64,000 bases of DNA from Bacillota bacterium (GTDB lineage: Bacteria; Bacillota; Clostridia; Lachnospirales; Anaerotignaceae), in NCBI GenBank assembly GCA_019422105.1, contig JAHZDZ010000014.1, positions 1 to 64,000 on the forward strand, read 5' to 3'. The notes beneath the pieces are model-generated. The model was not told the DNA's origin. It was given only the letters and a program-made list of their open reading frames with translations, and did not search any database. A program made the translations under genes and the position numbers. This document shows positions 1 to 6,459 of the stretch, one piece after another (within the stretch, counting starts at the first letter, position 1; the number at the start of each line of letters is the position of its first letter).

Positions 1-198
1 GCACATCCTTCACTGCGTTCCGGAGCTCGCTGCGCTCGGCGGGGTTTCTTCCCCGTTGCATGGTCAGCACATCCTTCACTGCGTTCCGGAGCTCGCTGCG
101 CTCGGCGGGGTTTCTTCCCCGTTGCATGGTCAGCACATCCTTCACTGCGTTCCGGAGCTCGCTGCGCTCGGCGGGGTTTCTTCCCCGCTGCATGGTAG
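1..198. repeat. Tandem 66-bp repeat, three copies
   Basis: Three head-to-tail copies begin at 1, 67 and 133; the last drifts at its right end into unique sequence. The unit is 66 bp, so it keeps frame and codes a 22-residue repeat in the leftward holin-like gene. It is GC-rich and holds an inverted motif (GAGCTCGCTGCGCTC). Since the window starts inside the array, the true copy number is unknown. Its core GTGCTGACCATGCA also occurs in the 63-bp array near 10.9-11.1 kb. Confidence 0.95.
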
Positions 199-481
199 GT
201 AGCTCCCTGAGGCGTTCTATGAGCTCCGTGACAGTGCCGTTTCCTCCAAGAGCATGGTATTGCACATAAAGGGCCTCCACGTTCTCCATACCGTATATGG
301 GACAGTATTCCTTTTCTGTATAGTGGTTGTATGCCTGTATGATTCTGTCCCGCAGCATGGCCTGCAAGCCCATTTTAATGGCCTTTGACTGTTTATACAG
401 ATACCGTACCCCTATCCCAAGTCCTGACAGTAAGAGGCCGAAAACTGCCTCTATCCAATATTCCGCTATCAATGTCTCCAT
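1..481 (-). CDS. Phage holin-like membrane protein with C-terminal repeats (partial)
   Basis: This gene starts at 481 and stays open to the left edge, so it is incomplete. The N-terminus has one hydrophobic segment (about residues 5-25, IAEYWIEAVFGLLLSGLGIG) followed by a basic stretch and a cytoplasmic-looking domain. That layout is typical of small phage holins or holin-associated proteins, which open the membrane for lysis. From about residue 95 on it consists of 22-residue repeats (beginning TMQRGRNPAERSEL) made by the 66-bp tandem array. An AGGAGACATC-type site precedes the ATG. Its place at the downstream end of the late genes fits a lysis role. The repeat tail is not a known holin feature and looks like an inserted element. 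The holin call is inferred from topology and position, not from a clear family match. Confidence 0.6.
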   Translation of the reverse strand, partial: METLIAEYWIEAVFGLLLSGLGIGVRYLYKQSKAIKMGLQAMLRDRIIQAYNHYTEKEYCPIYGMENVEALYVQYHALGGNGTVTELIERLRELPTMQRGRNPAERSELRNAVKDVLTMQRGRNPAERSELRNAVKDVLTMQRGRNPAERSELRNAVKDV

Positions 482-500
482 GATGTCTCCTTTCTATAAG

Positions 501-524
501 AAAAGGGGCTTTTGCCCCCTCTCT
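501..524 (-). terminator. Hairpin terminator or attenuator before the holin gene
   Basis: On the minus strand a GGGGC-AAAA-GCCCC stem is followed by TTTTCTT. It sits in the short gap between a 51-codon gene and the holin-like gene, and may lower or stage lysis gene expression. Confidence 0.6.
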
Positions 525-540
525 TTGCGCACTCCCATTG

Positions 541-696
541 CTACTTCACTGGATTGCCGTCTGCGTCAAGCCCCAATGCCACCAGCTCCTCCATAACCGC
601 CGCCCGGAATTTCTCCGGCACCCTTGTTATCTTTGTGTTCTCTGCATTGCAGGTTCTTCTTCCCGCTATGACCAGCGCTGTGTACATATCTATCAT
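541..696 (-). CDS. Small phage protein, CD1375-like (51 aa)
   Basis: The product is 51 residues and starts MIDMYTALVIAGRRT. The start at 696 is chosen because AAAAGGAGAGATAAAT lies just before it; a longer frame runs upstream to 807 but has no site and passes through a hairpin. The pattern (MYTALVxAGRRT, then VPEKFR, then a short acidic tail with DADGNPV) matches small proteins found after tail-fibre genes in many Clostridia phages, often annotated CD1375-like. No biochemical role is known. It is a close relative of the next gene upstream (782-934), so the pair looks like a tandem duplication. Hairpins flank it on both sides. Confidence 0.75.
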   Translation of the reverse strand: MIDMYTALVIAGRRTCNAENTKITRVPEKFRAAVMEELVALGLDADGNPVK

Positions 697-731
697 ATTT
701 ATCTCTCCTTTTTTGTTTAACATTTTCAAAA

Positions 732-778
732 ACAAAAAAAGGCATGCTGTCCATAAAATAAAAACAGCTGCCTTTCCT
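732..778 (-). terminator. Hairpin plus T-run between two small paralogous genes
   Basis: On the minus strand AGGCAGCTGT and ACAGCATGCCT pair around a 13-base loop and are followed by seven T. This fits a factor-independent terminator or attenuator after the 782-934 gene. Confidence 0.7.
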
Positions 779-781
779 GCA

Positions 782-934
782 TTACATAAGGTTTCCATTG
801 GCATCATATCCCCGGGCCGAGAGAAGCTCCGCTACCGCTTGCCTGTAATTGACCGGCACCAGAATAATCTCTTTGTTGGTCTCGTCACATGTTCGCCTGT
901 GGTTTATCACCAGATTAAAATACATTTCCGCCAT
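782..934 (-). CDS. Small phage protein, CD1375-like paralogue (50 aa)
   Basis: A 50-codon gene begins MAEMYFNLVINHRRTC and ends DANGNLM. GGAGGAACGGTATA gives a strong ribosome site, and the ATG overlaps the TAA of the upstream gene by one base (TAATG), so translation is probably coupled. It aligns along its length with the downstream 51-aa gene: MYxxLVIxxRRTC near the start, VPxxxRxAV in the middle and DAxGN near the end. Function is unknown; position between receptor-binding and lysis genes suggests a tail or lysis accessory role. Confidence 0.75.
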   Translation of the reverse strand: MAEMYFNLVINHRRTCDETNKEIILVPVNYRQAVAELLSARGYDANGNLM

Positions 935-1338
935 TATACCGTTCCTCCCTCCTGAATCGCCAGTACAGTTTCATATATGGTCGCCTGTACCTCCATATCG
1001 TTCAAACGGTTTGCAAGGTTTTCCTCATACTGAGTTGCCATTGCCTCCATGAGTATCAATTGGTTTTCAGATAGCTCGGTGTTGGTGGGCTCAGGTTCCG
1101 GCGGGGAAATCCATTCCATCTCAGGAGGCAATTCTATAACAGGCTCTGAGAAACCGCCGGATATTTCATCATATACCCACCCCTCCTTCACTTCCGGCCT
1201 GTCTGTAATATCCACCAATACAACAGGGTTTCCACTGTTATCATGCGGCAGTTCCGGCAGCTCATCCGCACCAAATATCTTTAAAGGTTCAAATATCCAA
1301 TGTACTCTTCCATTTAAAATTTGTGCCGCTCTCATCAC
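934..1338 (-). CDS. Phage tail-fibre accessory protein (134 aa)
   Basis: The protein starts MMRAAQILNGRVHWIFEP. The first half repeats a tail-associated pattern (short beta-rich stretch, 'GNPVVLVDITDRPEVKEGWVYD', then an acidic Pro-rich linker); the last 45 residues are predicted helical (ENQLILMEAMATQYEENLANR). This two-part layout is common in small proteins next to phage receptor-binding genes, where they act as assembly chaperones or baseplate accessories. I do not recognise a named family. The start could be either of two adjacent ATGs. It begins seven bases after the stop of the glycine-rich fibre and overlaps the next gene by one base, so it is part of a tight late operon. Confidence 0.7.
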   Translation of the reverse strand: MMRAAQILNGRVHWIFEPLKIFGADELPELPHDNSGNPVVLVDITDRPEVKEGWVYDEISGGFSEPVIELPPEMEWISPPEPEPTNTELSENQLILMEAMATQYEENLANRLNDMEVQATIYETVLAIQEGGTV

Positions 1339-1344
1339 ATCACC

Positions 1345-2211
1345 CTACCATTCTATTATGACTAGCCCATTGCCGCCGTTGCCATGTCTTGAGTAATAAT
1401 CACCGCGTCCTTCTCCGCCTTCTCCGCCTTTCCCTACATAAACGGAAATCTGACTTCCAGGCGTCACAGCATATTTCTTTTTAAATACTGCCGCGGCACC
1501 TCCGCCTCCCTTATCTGTTGTCCTATATACTGATGAGGCTCCGCCGCCTCCGCCAAAACCTCCGTCGCCGCATCCCCCAATAGCATAACGTCCATTCGGT
1601 ACAGCATAATCTGCAGGGGAAGCCATTGTGCTGTTTCCTATATGGTATTGGTCTTTATGCGGCATATCCACGGAACAGCCGTCCCCTCCCGGACATATCC
1701 AACTCTGTCCGCCCTTTCCTCCGAACATAACGGAAGTTCTGGTTGGGTTGTCGTTATAGGCGCCGGCTCCGCCACCCCCTCCCAGTGAACCTCCTCCGCC
1801 GGCGCCACATCTTCCATTCATAAATGTAGCTGTCATACCTCCTCCCGCACCGCAAATACCTCCTGCTCCGTTCATACCGATACTTCCTCCTGCGCCTCCG
1901 CCGCTGCCGCCGGATATACCGGGTTTTGCGCCGATTCCTCCGCCGCCTCCGCCATTTAGGGTAACCAGCACACCAATCACCGTGGCCTCGCCTGTTCCTC
2001 CAACCTTATTACTGGGATCTCCGCCTCCGCCTCCTCCTCCGCAGGCAGTAATCCATATTTCACTTACACCGTCAGGCACAGTAAAGATCTGCCTGCTTCC
2101 CGTATAGAAAAAGACTTCCATATGTACGCCGCCCAGCAGGGTATTCAATGGCAGTGGCGCCCCGTTTGTCTTTACTGCCGTATTCAAGCTTTTCAATAAT
2201 GCTGTATCCAT
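1345..2211 (-). CDS. Glycine-rich tail tip adhesin (288 aa)
   Basis: The N-terminal 30 residues (MDTALLKSLNTAVKTNGAPL) are an attachment segment. From about residue 33 follows a domain that opens with a beta-strand block (FTVPDGVSEIWITACGG) and then holds some ten glycine runs (GGGGGGG, GGSGGGAGGS, GGGGSLGGGGG and others) separated by variable loops, ending GGNGLVIIEW. Such Gly-rich tips form polyglycine-II helix bundles in known phage adhesins (for example T-even gp38), where the loops between glycine motifs bind the host receptor. The role as receptor-binding tip is inferred from this pattern. Its start overlaps the upstream fibre stop by one base (TGATG). Confidence 0.8.
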   Translation of the reverse strand: MDTALLKSLNTAVKTNGAPLPLNTLLGGVHMEVFFYTGSRQIFTVPDGVSEIWITACGGGGGGGDPSNKVGGTGEATVIGVLVTLNGGGGGGIGAKPGISGGSGGGAGGSIGMNGAGGICGAGGGMTATFMNGRCGAGGGGSLGGGGGAGAYNDNPTRTSVMFGGKGGQSWICPGGDGCSVDMPHKDQYHIGNSTMASPADYAVPNGRYAIGGCGDGGFGGGGGASSVYRTTDKGGGGAAAVFKKKYAVTPGSQISVYVGKGGEGGEGRGDYYSRHGNGGNGLVIIEW

Positions 2212-3212
2212 CAGCTCACCACCTCGCTTATACTCCCATCCTGGTTAAATGTTGTCGTCTTTGTCAGTGTACCCGCCCCGTCCGTCAATGTCTCTGTGAT
2301 ACTTCCGTTGCTGTTGAATACTGTCTTTTTCACAGCGTTTGTCTTTGTGTCCGTCTCCGTAATACTACCGTCGGGGTTGAACACCGTTGTCTTGCTCTCG
2401 AAGCCATAGAAAAGTGGAAACAAATCGACTTTTACTGCATCTGCCGACAAAGCAGCCTCCTCCTCGGCTTTTCTGTCCGCATAGGTAAATATATTTTCTC
2501 TGCGTCCATCAGGATCATACAGTGACTGGATGGCATCAAATGATTCCATTAAAGACTTTACCGCCACATCCGCATAGGCAAATATGTCACAGCTCTTTCG
2601 ATTGGGGTCATAAATCGCCTGGGTCATATCCGCCGCGCCAATATCTACGACCTTGTCATCCACATATTTCTTTGTGGCAGGATGGTAAGGTGTAGTTGGT
2701 TCATAAACTTCTGCGTTATCCTTACCTAAAACATTTGTCTTATCCGCCTTTTGGGAAATGGTTTTAACTTTTGCTTTATCTGCATTTGTATAATCATTCT
2801 GGGACAGGCCCTTTCCAGTCACCTTATCTACCTTTGTGTCAAAGCGCGCTTTCTCTTCATCCGAATAGTCATTGTGGCTAAGACCCATACCTTCTATTTT
2901 ATCCACCTTGTTTTCCAGCTTAGCCTTGTCCTCATCCGTATAATCATTTTGCGAAAGCCCCATTCCCTCCGCCTTATCTACCTTTTCCCCCAAGGCCGCC
3001 TGTGCGGACTTAGATAGAGGCTTTTCCAGATCAGATGTGTTGTCCACTTGACTCAACGCCTCCATGTTTTCGTTGAATATAGGTATAACCACATCCAGAC
3101 TCAGCTCGTCAAAGGCCCTCTGCGCCTCTGTCACGGAAAGCCCCAGGGGATTGGATTTCGTCCTTATGCCCTTATTTTTGTAATCCTCGGGCAATATTTT
3201 TCTCGTTGCCAT
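2211..3212 (-). CDS. Tail fibre with shared N-terminal anchor and internal repeats (333 aa)
   Basis: Residues 9-45 (DYKNKGIRTKSNPLGLSV, then EAQRAFDELSLDVVIP) are nearly the same as residues 13-47 of the collagen-like fibre at 6459-7934, so both are probably docked to the same tail site. Residues about 75-150 are three repeats of the form KVDKxEGMGLSxNDYTDxDKAK, a phage baseplate and fibre pattern. Residues about 280-333 carry repeats of TVFNxxGSITET. The ATG has AGGAGGAATAAAA ahead of it. A hairpin terminator lies between this gene and the one upstream. Receptor binding or fibre shaft is the likely role. Confidence 0.8.
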   Translation of the reverse strand: MATRKILPEDYKNKGIRTKSNPLGLSVTEAQRAFDELSLDVVIPIFNENMEALSQVDNTSDLEKPLSKSAQAALGEKVDKAEGMGLSQNDYTDEDKAKLENKVDKIEGMGLSHNDYSDEEKARFDTKVDKVTGKGLSQNDYTNADKAKVKTISQKADKTNVLGKDNAEVYEPTTPYHPATKKYVDDKVVDIGAADMTQAIYDPNRKSCDIFAYADVAVKSLMESFDAIQSLYDPDGRRENIFTYADRKAEEEAALSADAVKVDLFPLFYGFESKTTVFNPDGSITETDTKTNAVKKTVFNSNGSITETLTDGAGTLTKTTTFNQDGSISEVVS

Positions 3213-3240
3213 TTTTATTCCTCCTAATATCCGGCAATGA

Positions 3241-3270
3241 AAAAGGCATTCCCCCAGGGGAATACCTTTT
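3241..3270 (-). terminator. Hairpin upstream of the anchor-repeat fibre
   Basis: On the minus strand AGGTATTCCCC and GGGGAATGCCT form a tight stem followed by TTTTT. It lies right after the stop of the 3273-4367 gene and may end or attenuate transcription into the distal fibre genes. Confidence 0.7.
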
Positions 3271-3272
3271 CT

Positions 3273-4367
3273 TCACTCACACAGTCTTAAATAACTCATT
3301 CCCAGCAAATAGTATTCACCGCTTGCGGGCGGGTTTCCACCCAGAGGCACAGAATACAGCCCATCTCCATCCATGAGTACACCGTCTGTATAGATAATAT
3401 CCTCCGCCTTTAAATAGAGAAGGACGGCATTTTCCAGCGGAAGGGAGCTGGCGGTGCAAACTACGCTTTGGTTCATAAAAAACATATCCTTTCCGCTCAT
3501 GCCAACCCTTTCACTCAGCACTGCATCACCGCAGCGGTAAATGACATCCCTGCGGAAATCAAAAACATATATTAGCCTTCTGCCGCCCTCCGCGGCATAT
3601 TCCTCCACAGGAAGCATGATATAATCGTATGTCCCATAGGTGGCCGGCTGAGAGCCTTTTTGGCTTAGAAAGACACCGGGCATTTCTGTTATCGAATTGT
3701 CACGAAAGGCTTCCCCTTCCCATGTGTGAATATACAGCCTGTAGTCGTTGCTGCTCTTGTCCGCATATTCGATGGTGTAAACCAGATTGCCCTTTCTGTC
3801 TGTGGTAAAAGCGGCAATTCTGAAATTCTCCTTCTCTGTAATCAGATTTGAATGCAGTACAGCCTGTGCGGTTAAATCAATACAGTCAGCCCTATACCCC
3901 TCTGTGGAATGAAGATAACCCACATAGGCCCTTTTCGCATCCGCCGTTACCGTAAACTGCAAAAAGCCGTAGCTGATGTTGGTTCCCTCCGGTTTTGTAT
4001 AATTCACAGTGCATATTTCTTCTATTTCATTGGCTTTGGTGTTGTACCTCGCTATAACTATTTGGCTGCCGTTATCCGTATCCTTGCTGCCCAAGATAAA
4101 AATATTGTCTCCCACCACACATAGCCTGCTTGGCGCAGCCGTCAAGCTGGATTCCAAAAGCTGCTTGATTTCAGGGACATCATCCCCCATATTCAGACAA
4201 CACACGCCCTTTGAGGAGATACTGTAAAGTACCCTTCCAACAGCTGTTTTTTTGCCTAAACGGAAGCTTGTGTACAGGCCTGAAACATTCGGCGGCCTGT
4301 AAATTGTTCTGCTGACGCTGTTTATGGAGGAGGCGGTACACATCATTTCCGTTTTCCCAAGACCCAT
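3273..4367 (-). CDS. Beta-propeller-like phage tail protein (364 aa)
   Basis: The sequence is a run of about six blade-like beta repeats (for example ICVVGDNIFILGSKD-type strands, FTVTADAKRAYVGYL, RKGNLVYTIEYADKSS) as in propeller folds. The last 55 residues (LYLKAEDIIYTDGVLMDGDG to SGEYYLLGMSY) resemble the C-terminus of the 5317-6459 protein, so the two share a tail module. The start at 4367 is supported by GAAGGGTGATTTGGA. The 198 bp upstream (4368-4565) holds only a 14-codon frame (MDSKYETLKTGADK) with an AGGAG site. That could be a decayed 5' gene end, since the N-terminus here lacks the coiled-coil anchor that the related protein has. Probable role: side fibre or receptor-binding protein. 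Confidence 0.65.
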   Translation of the reverse strand: MGLGKTEMMCTASSINSVSRTIYRPPNVSGLYTSFRLGKKTAVGRVLYSISSKGVCCLNMGDDVPEIKQLLESSLTAAPSRLCVVGDNIFILGSKDTDNGSQIVIARYNTKANEIEEICTVNYTKPEGTNISYGFLQFTVTADAKRAYVGYLHSTEGYRADCIDLTAQAVLHSNLITEKENFRIAAFTTDRKGNLVYTIEYADKSSNDYRLYIHTWEGEAFRDNSITEMPGVFLSQKGSQPATYGTYDYIMLPVEEYAAEGGRRLIYVFDFRRDVIYRCGDAVLSERVGMSGKDMFFMNQSVVCTASSLPLENAVLLYLKAEDIIYTDGVLMDGDGLYSVPLGGNPPASGEYYLLGMSYLRLCE

Positions 4368-4565
4368 TCCAAATCACCCTTCTCAACCGATATATCACTT
4401 ATCCCGTCACAAACAGGTGCGGCTATATTTCTCTAAAGCCTGCCTTGCGGCAGTGCTCTCATTTGTCCGCCCCTGTTTTCAAAGTTTCATATTTGCTATC
4501 CATTGCCTTAAAATATCTCCTGCTGTGTACAATTGGAAGAACTGCGTTTCTGTAAAATCCCAGCT

Positions 4566-4853
4566 CTATTTTTTTCTCCTCAGAAAACCAAAAAGGCTCT
4601 TTTTTTCCTCAAATTCATTTTGCTGTTCCAACGAAGCTTTCAAAAGCCTGCTGTCAAAATACTCCTTTGCCGTCTCTGTGTCAGACACATGAATTGTCGA
4701 TAATTCACTGCCGGCGGTATCAGTCCCCATAGTAATATAGGAAAGCTCTGCCGCTGTTATCTTGTTTTCCGCTTTGATACTTTCCAGCCATTCAACCGTT
4801 ATTTTCCCCTCCGTGTAAAACCTTTTTAAGCTCTCCACAAATATTCCCATCAT
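4566..4853 (-). CDS. XkdX-like phage protein (95 aa)
   Basis: This small protein starts MMGIFVESLKRFYTEGKIT and continues to a helix-rich segment with 'AELSYITMG' at residues 36-44 and a basic tail FGFLRRKK. The first 45 residues fit the XkdX pattern of short proteins that follow tail-fibre genes in Bacillota phages: aromatic-rich helix, 'V(E/D)xGKIT', then 'YxxITG'. Their function is not known. It overlaps the upstream gene by four bases (ATGA), which implies coupled translation. Confidence 0.7.
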   Translation of the reverse strand: MMGIFVESLKRFYTEGKITVEWLESIKAENKITAAELSYITMGTDTAGSELSTIHVSDTETAKEYFDSRLLKASLEQQNEFEEKKSLFGFLRRKK

Positions 4854-5299
4854 AGAATACCCCTTTCCAAAAGCTCCGCCGTGTAGCTGTCAACGGCATT
4901 TTTAACCGCCGTTGTTTTCAGCTCCGTTATTTCCGCCATGATTTCACCGGCGGTGGGTTCCGGCTGCATTATCGGCTCTCCGTTATCGTCTACTGCCAGC
5001 AGCCTGTCTTTGAAATGTTCCCTTGCCGCCTCCTCAAGGGCCTCCTCCGTTCTCTGCTTTTTGTATTCCTTTAATATATCCTCTTGGCATATAAAAAGAA
5101 GCTTTTCATTTTCCTTCATCAGAAAAATATTGTCTCCCAGATCTTCCTTTATGGTTTCTACCTCCAGCCCGTTGAAGCTTTTCCCGTCCCATTTCTCACA
5201 GGTGAGATTTTGGGGTGTGAAGCTTTCCCTGTCAAGGGTTTGTATGTAGTCTCTGACCTCTTTTTCCGTCAGATTGTCATAGTATCTCAAATCAATCAT
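4850..5299 (-). CDS. XkdW-like tail accessory protein (149 aa)
   Basis: The product begins MIDLRYYDNLTEKEVRDYIQ; I prefer this ATG at 5299 over the ATG at 5308 because the AGGAG site is then at a normal distance. Residues 1-85 are a mixed fold; residues 85-110 are a charged helix (KKQRTEEALEEAAREHFKDRL), followed by 'PEPTAGEIMAEITELKTTAVKNAVDSYTAELLERGIL', a layout like XkdW-type proteins beside tail fibres. It comes eight bases after the stop of nothing else but the short gap to 5317 and overlaps the XkdX-like gene. A structural accessory or fibre chaperone role is inferred from context. Confidence 0.65.
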   Translation of the reverse strand: MIDLRYYDNLTEKEVRDYIQTLDRESFTPQNLTCEKWDGKSFNGLEVETIKEDLGDNIFLMKENEKLLFICQEDILKEYKKQRTEEALEEAAREHFKDRLLAVDDNGEPIMQPEPTAGEIMAEITELKTTAVKNAVDSYTAELLERGIL

Positions 5300-5316
5300 G
5301 CTTTTCATCTCCTGCC

Positions 5317-6459
5317 TTACTCTACTGTATAATAGGAATAATCGTCCAGATAGTATACGCCCTCTGACGGAGCTGTGTTGCTGCTTAGAATTGTCTCTGT
5401 GCTGTCTGAGAGTGTTCCGTCTGTGTATACCTTATTTCCCGCTTTCAGGTATATTTTGCTCCGACCTGCCACCAGGTCTTCTAACTTTGCCTCGTACCAC
5501 AAACTGTTTATTGTTATCAAATGCAGCTTGTCATCATCAAAGGATACCATAATATTAACGCCGTCCCCAGGTAAATCCTTCATTGCCCTGTAGCCTGTAA
5601 AATCCAGATTGCTCCGGTAAAGGGCACGGTATGACCCTGATGCTCCCGAATGAGCTGCTAAATAATAAATATGTCCTCCTGCAAACGCAGTACAGCTAAA
5701 GTCCACAAAATTTTCTGGTAAGGTTATTCTTTTCAGTGTGTTTGTTGTTATGTTATAGATGTAGCTGTCTGTCAGACGATATAGTATATATATATTGCTT
5801 CCATACAGAAATACCCCATTATTTGTCGTTGATATTGTACTTACAGTTGATTTTTGCACCATCGTATTATTAGAAGGGTTAAACTCATATATTCCATTTC
5901 CTGCGATATAAATTTTATTATTATAGACAAAACACCTATTTCTAATATCTTTGGCGTTTTTATAGGGCAGGTCAGCTACTTTGATCCCTGTATTCGTTGT
6001 AAAATCGCATTTATATATAGACCCATTTTCATCATTATAGCTTACAAAAGCATAGAGTATGTTTCCTATTACTGCGCAGCAGCCGTAATTACTGCCTGAT
6101 ACTCCTGTAAAAGAATATTCTTTCGAGCTGTAATTGGTTGAATCATATACTCTTACAAAATAGGAGCTGCTGCTTTTTATACGCAGGCTGTAGAGCTTTC
6201 TACCTTCCCTGAAATGGATATGACTATCACTACTACTATAAGCACAGTATGCTCTGGCCCGATATACTCCCTCTGTGGTACACGCATAGGCCGATGTTCC
6301 CACATAAAGCTTTTTCCCTACCGCCTTCCCTACAGCCTCCACTTTCCCGCCTATGCCTGTGACGTCACTTTTTACTGACGCTACATCCGTCTTGACCTCT
6401 GCCACATCTGTCTTTACCTCATCCAGCGTCTTTTTATCCGCTATATAGTTTTTTGCCAT
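5317..6459 (-). CDS. Kelch/beta-propeller-like tail protein (380 aa)
   Basis: Residues 10-48 form a heptad-like coiled coil (LDEVKTDVAEVKTDVASVKS), likely a trimer stalk. Residues 50-330 are repeating beta units such as SGSNYGCCAVIGNILYAFV, RNRCFVYNNKIYIAGNG and GVFLYGSNIYILYRL, which read as kelch-like propeller blades. The last 50 residues (IYLKAGNKVYTDGTLSDS) match the C-terminal module of the 3273-4367 protein. The ATG overlaps the TAA of the collagen-like fibre by one base and has GGAGGTAATGTA ahead. Likely a side-fibre or receptor-recognition protein. The DNA is more AT-rich than its neighbours, a sign that this cassette was exchanged recently. Confidence 0.7.
   Translation of the reverse strand: MAKNYIADKKTLDEVKTDVAEVKTDVASVKSDVTGIGGKVEAVGKAVGKKLYVGTSAYACTTEGVYRARAYCAYSSSDSHIHFREGRKLYSLRIKSSSSYFVRVYDSTNYSSKEYSFTGVSGSNYGCCAVIGNILYAFVSYNDENGSIYKCDFTTNTGIKVADLPYKNAKDIRNRCFVYNNKIYIAGNGIYEFNPSNNTMVQKSTVSTISTTNNGVFLYGSNIYILYRLTDSYIYNITTNTLKRITLPENFVDFSCTAFAGGHIYYLAAHSGASGSYRALYRSNLDFTGYRAMKDLPGDGVNIMVSFDDDKLHLITINSLWYEAKLEDLVAGRSKIYLKAGNKVYTDGTLSDSTETILSSNTAPSEGVYYLDDYSYYTVE

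Noticed and set aside
1..198. CRISPR-like array
   Set aside because: Copies are directly joined with no spacers, and the unit is coding. It is a tandem repeat.
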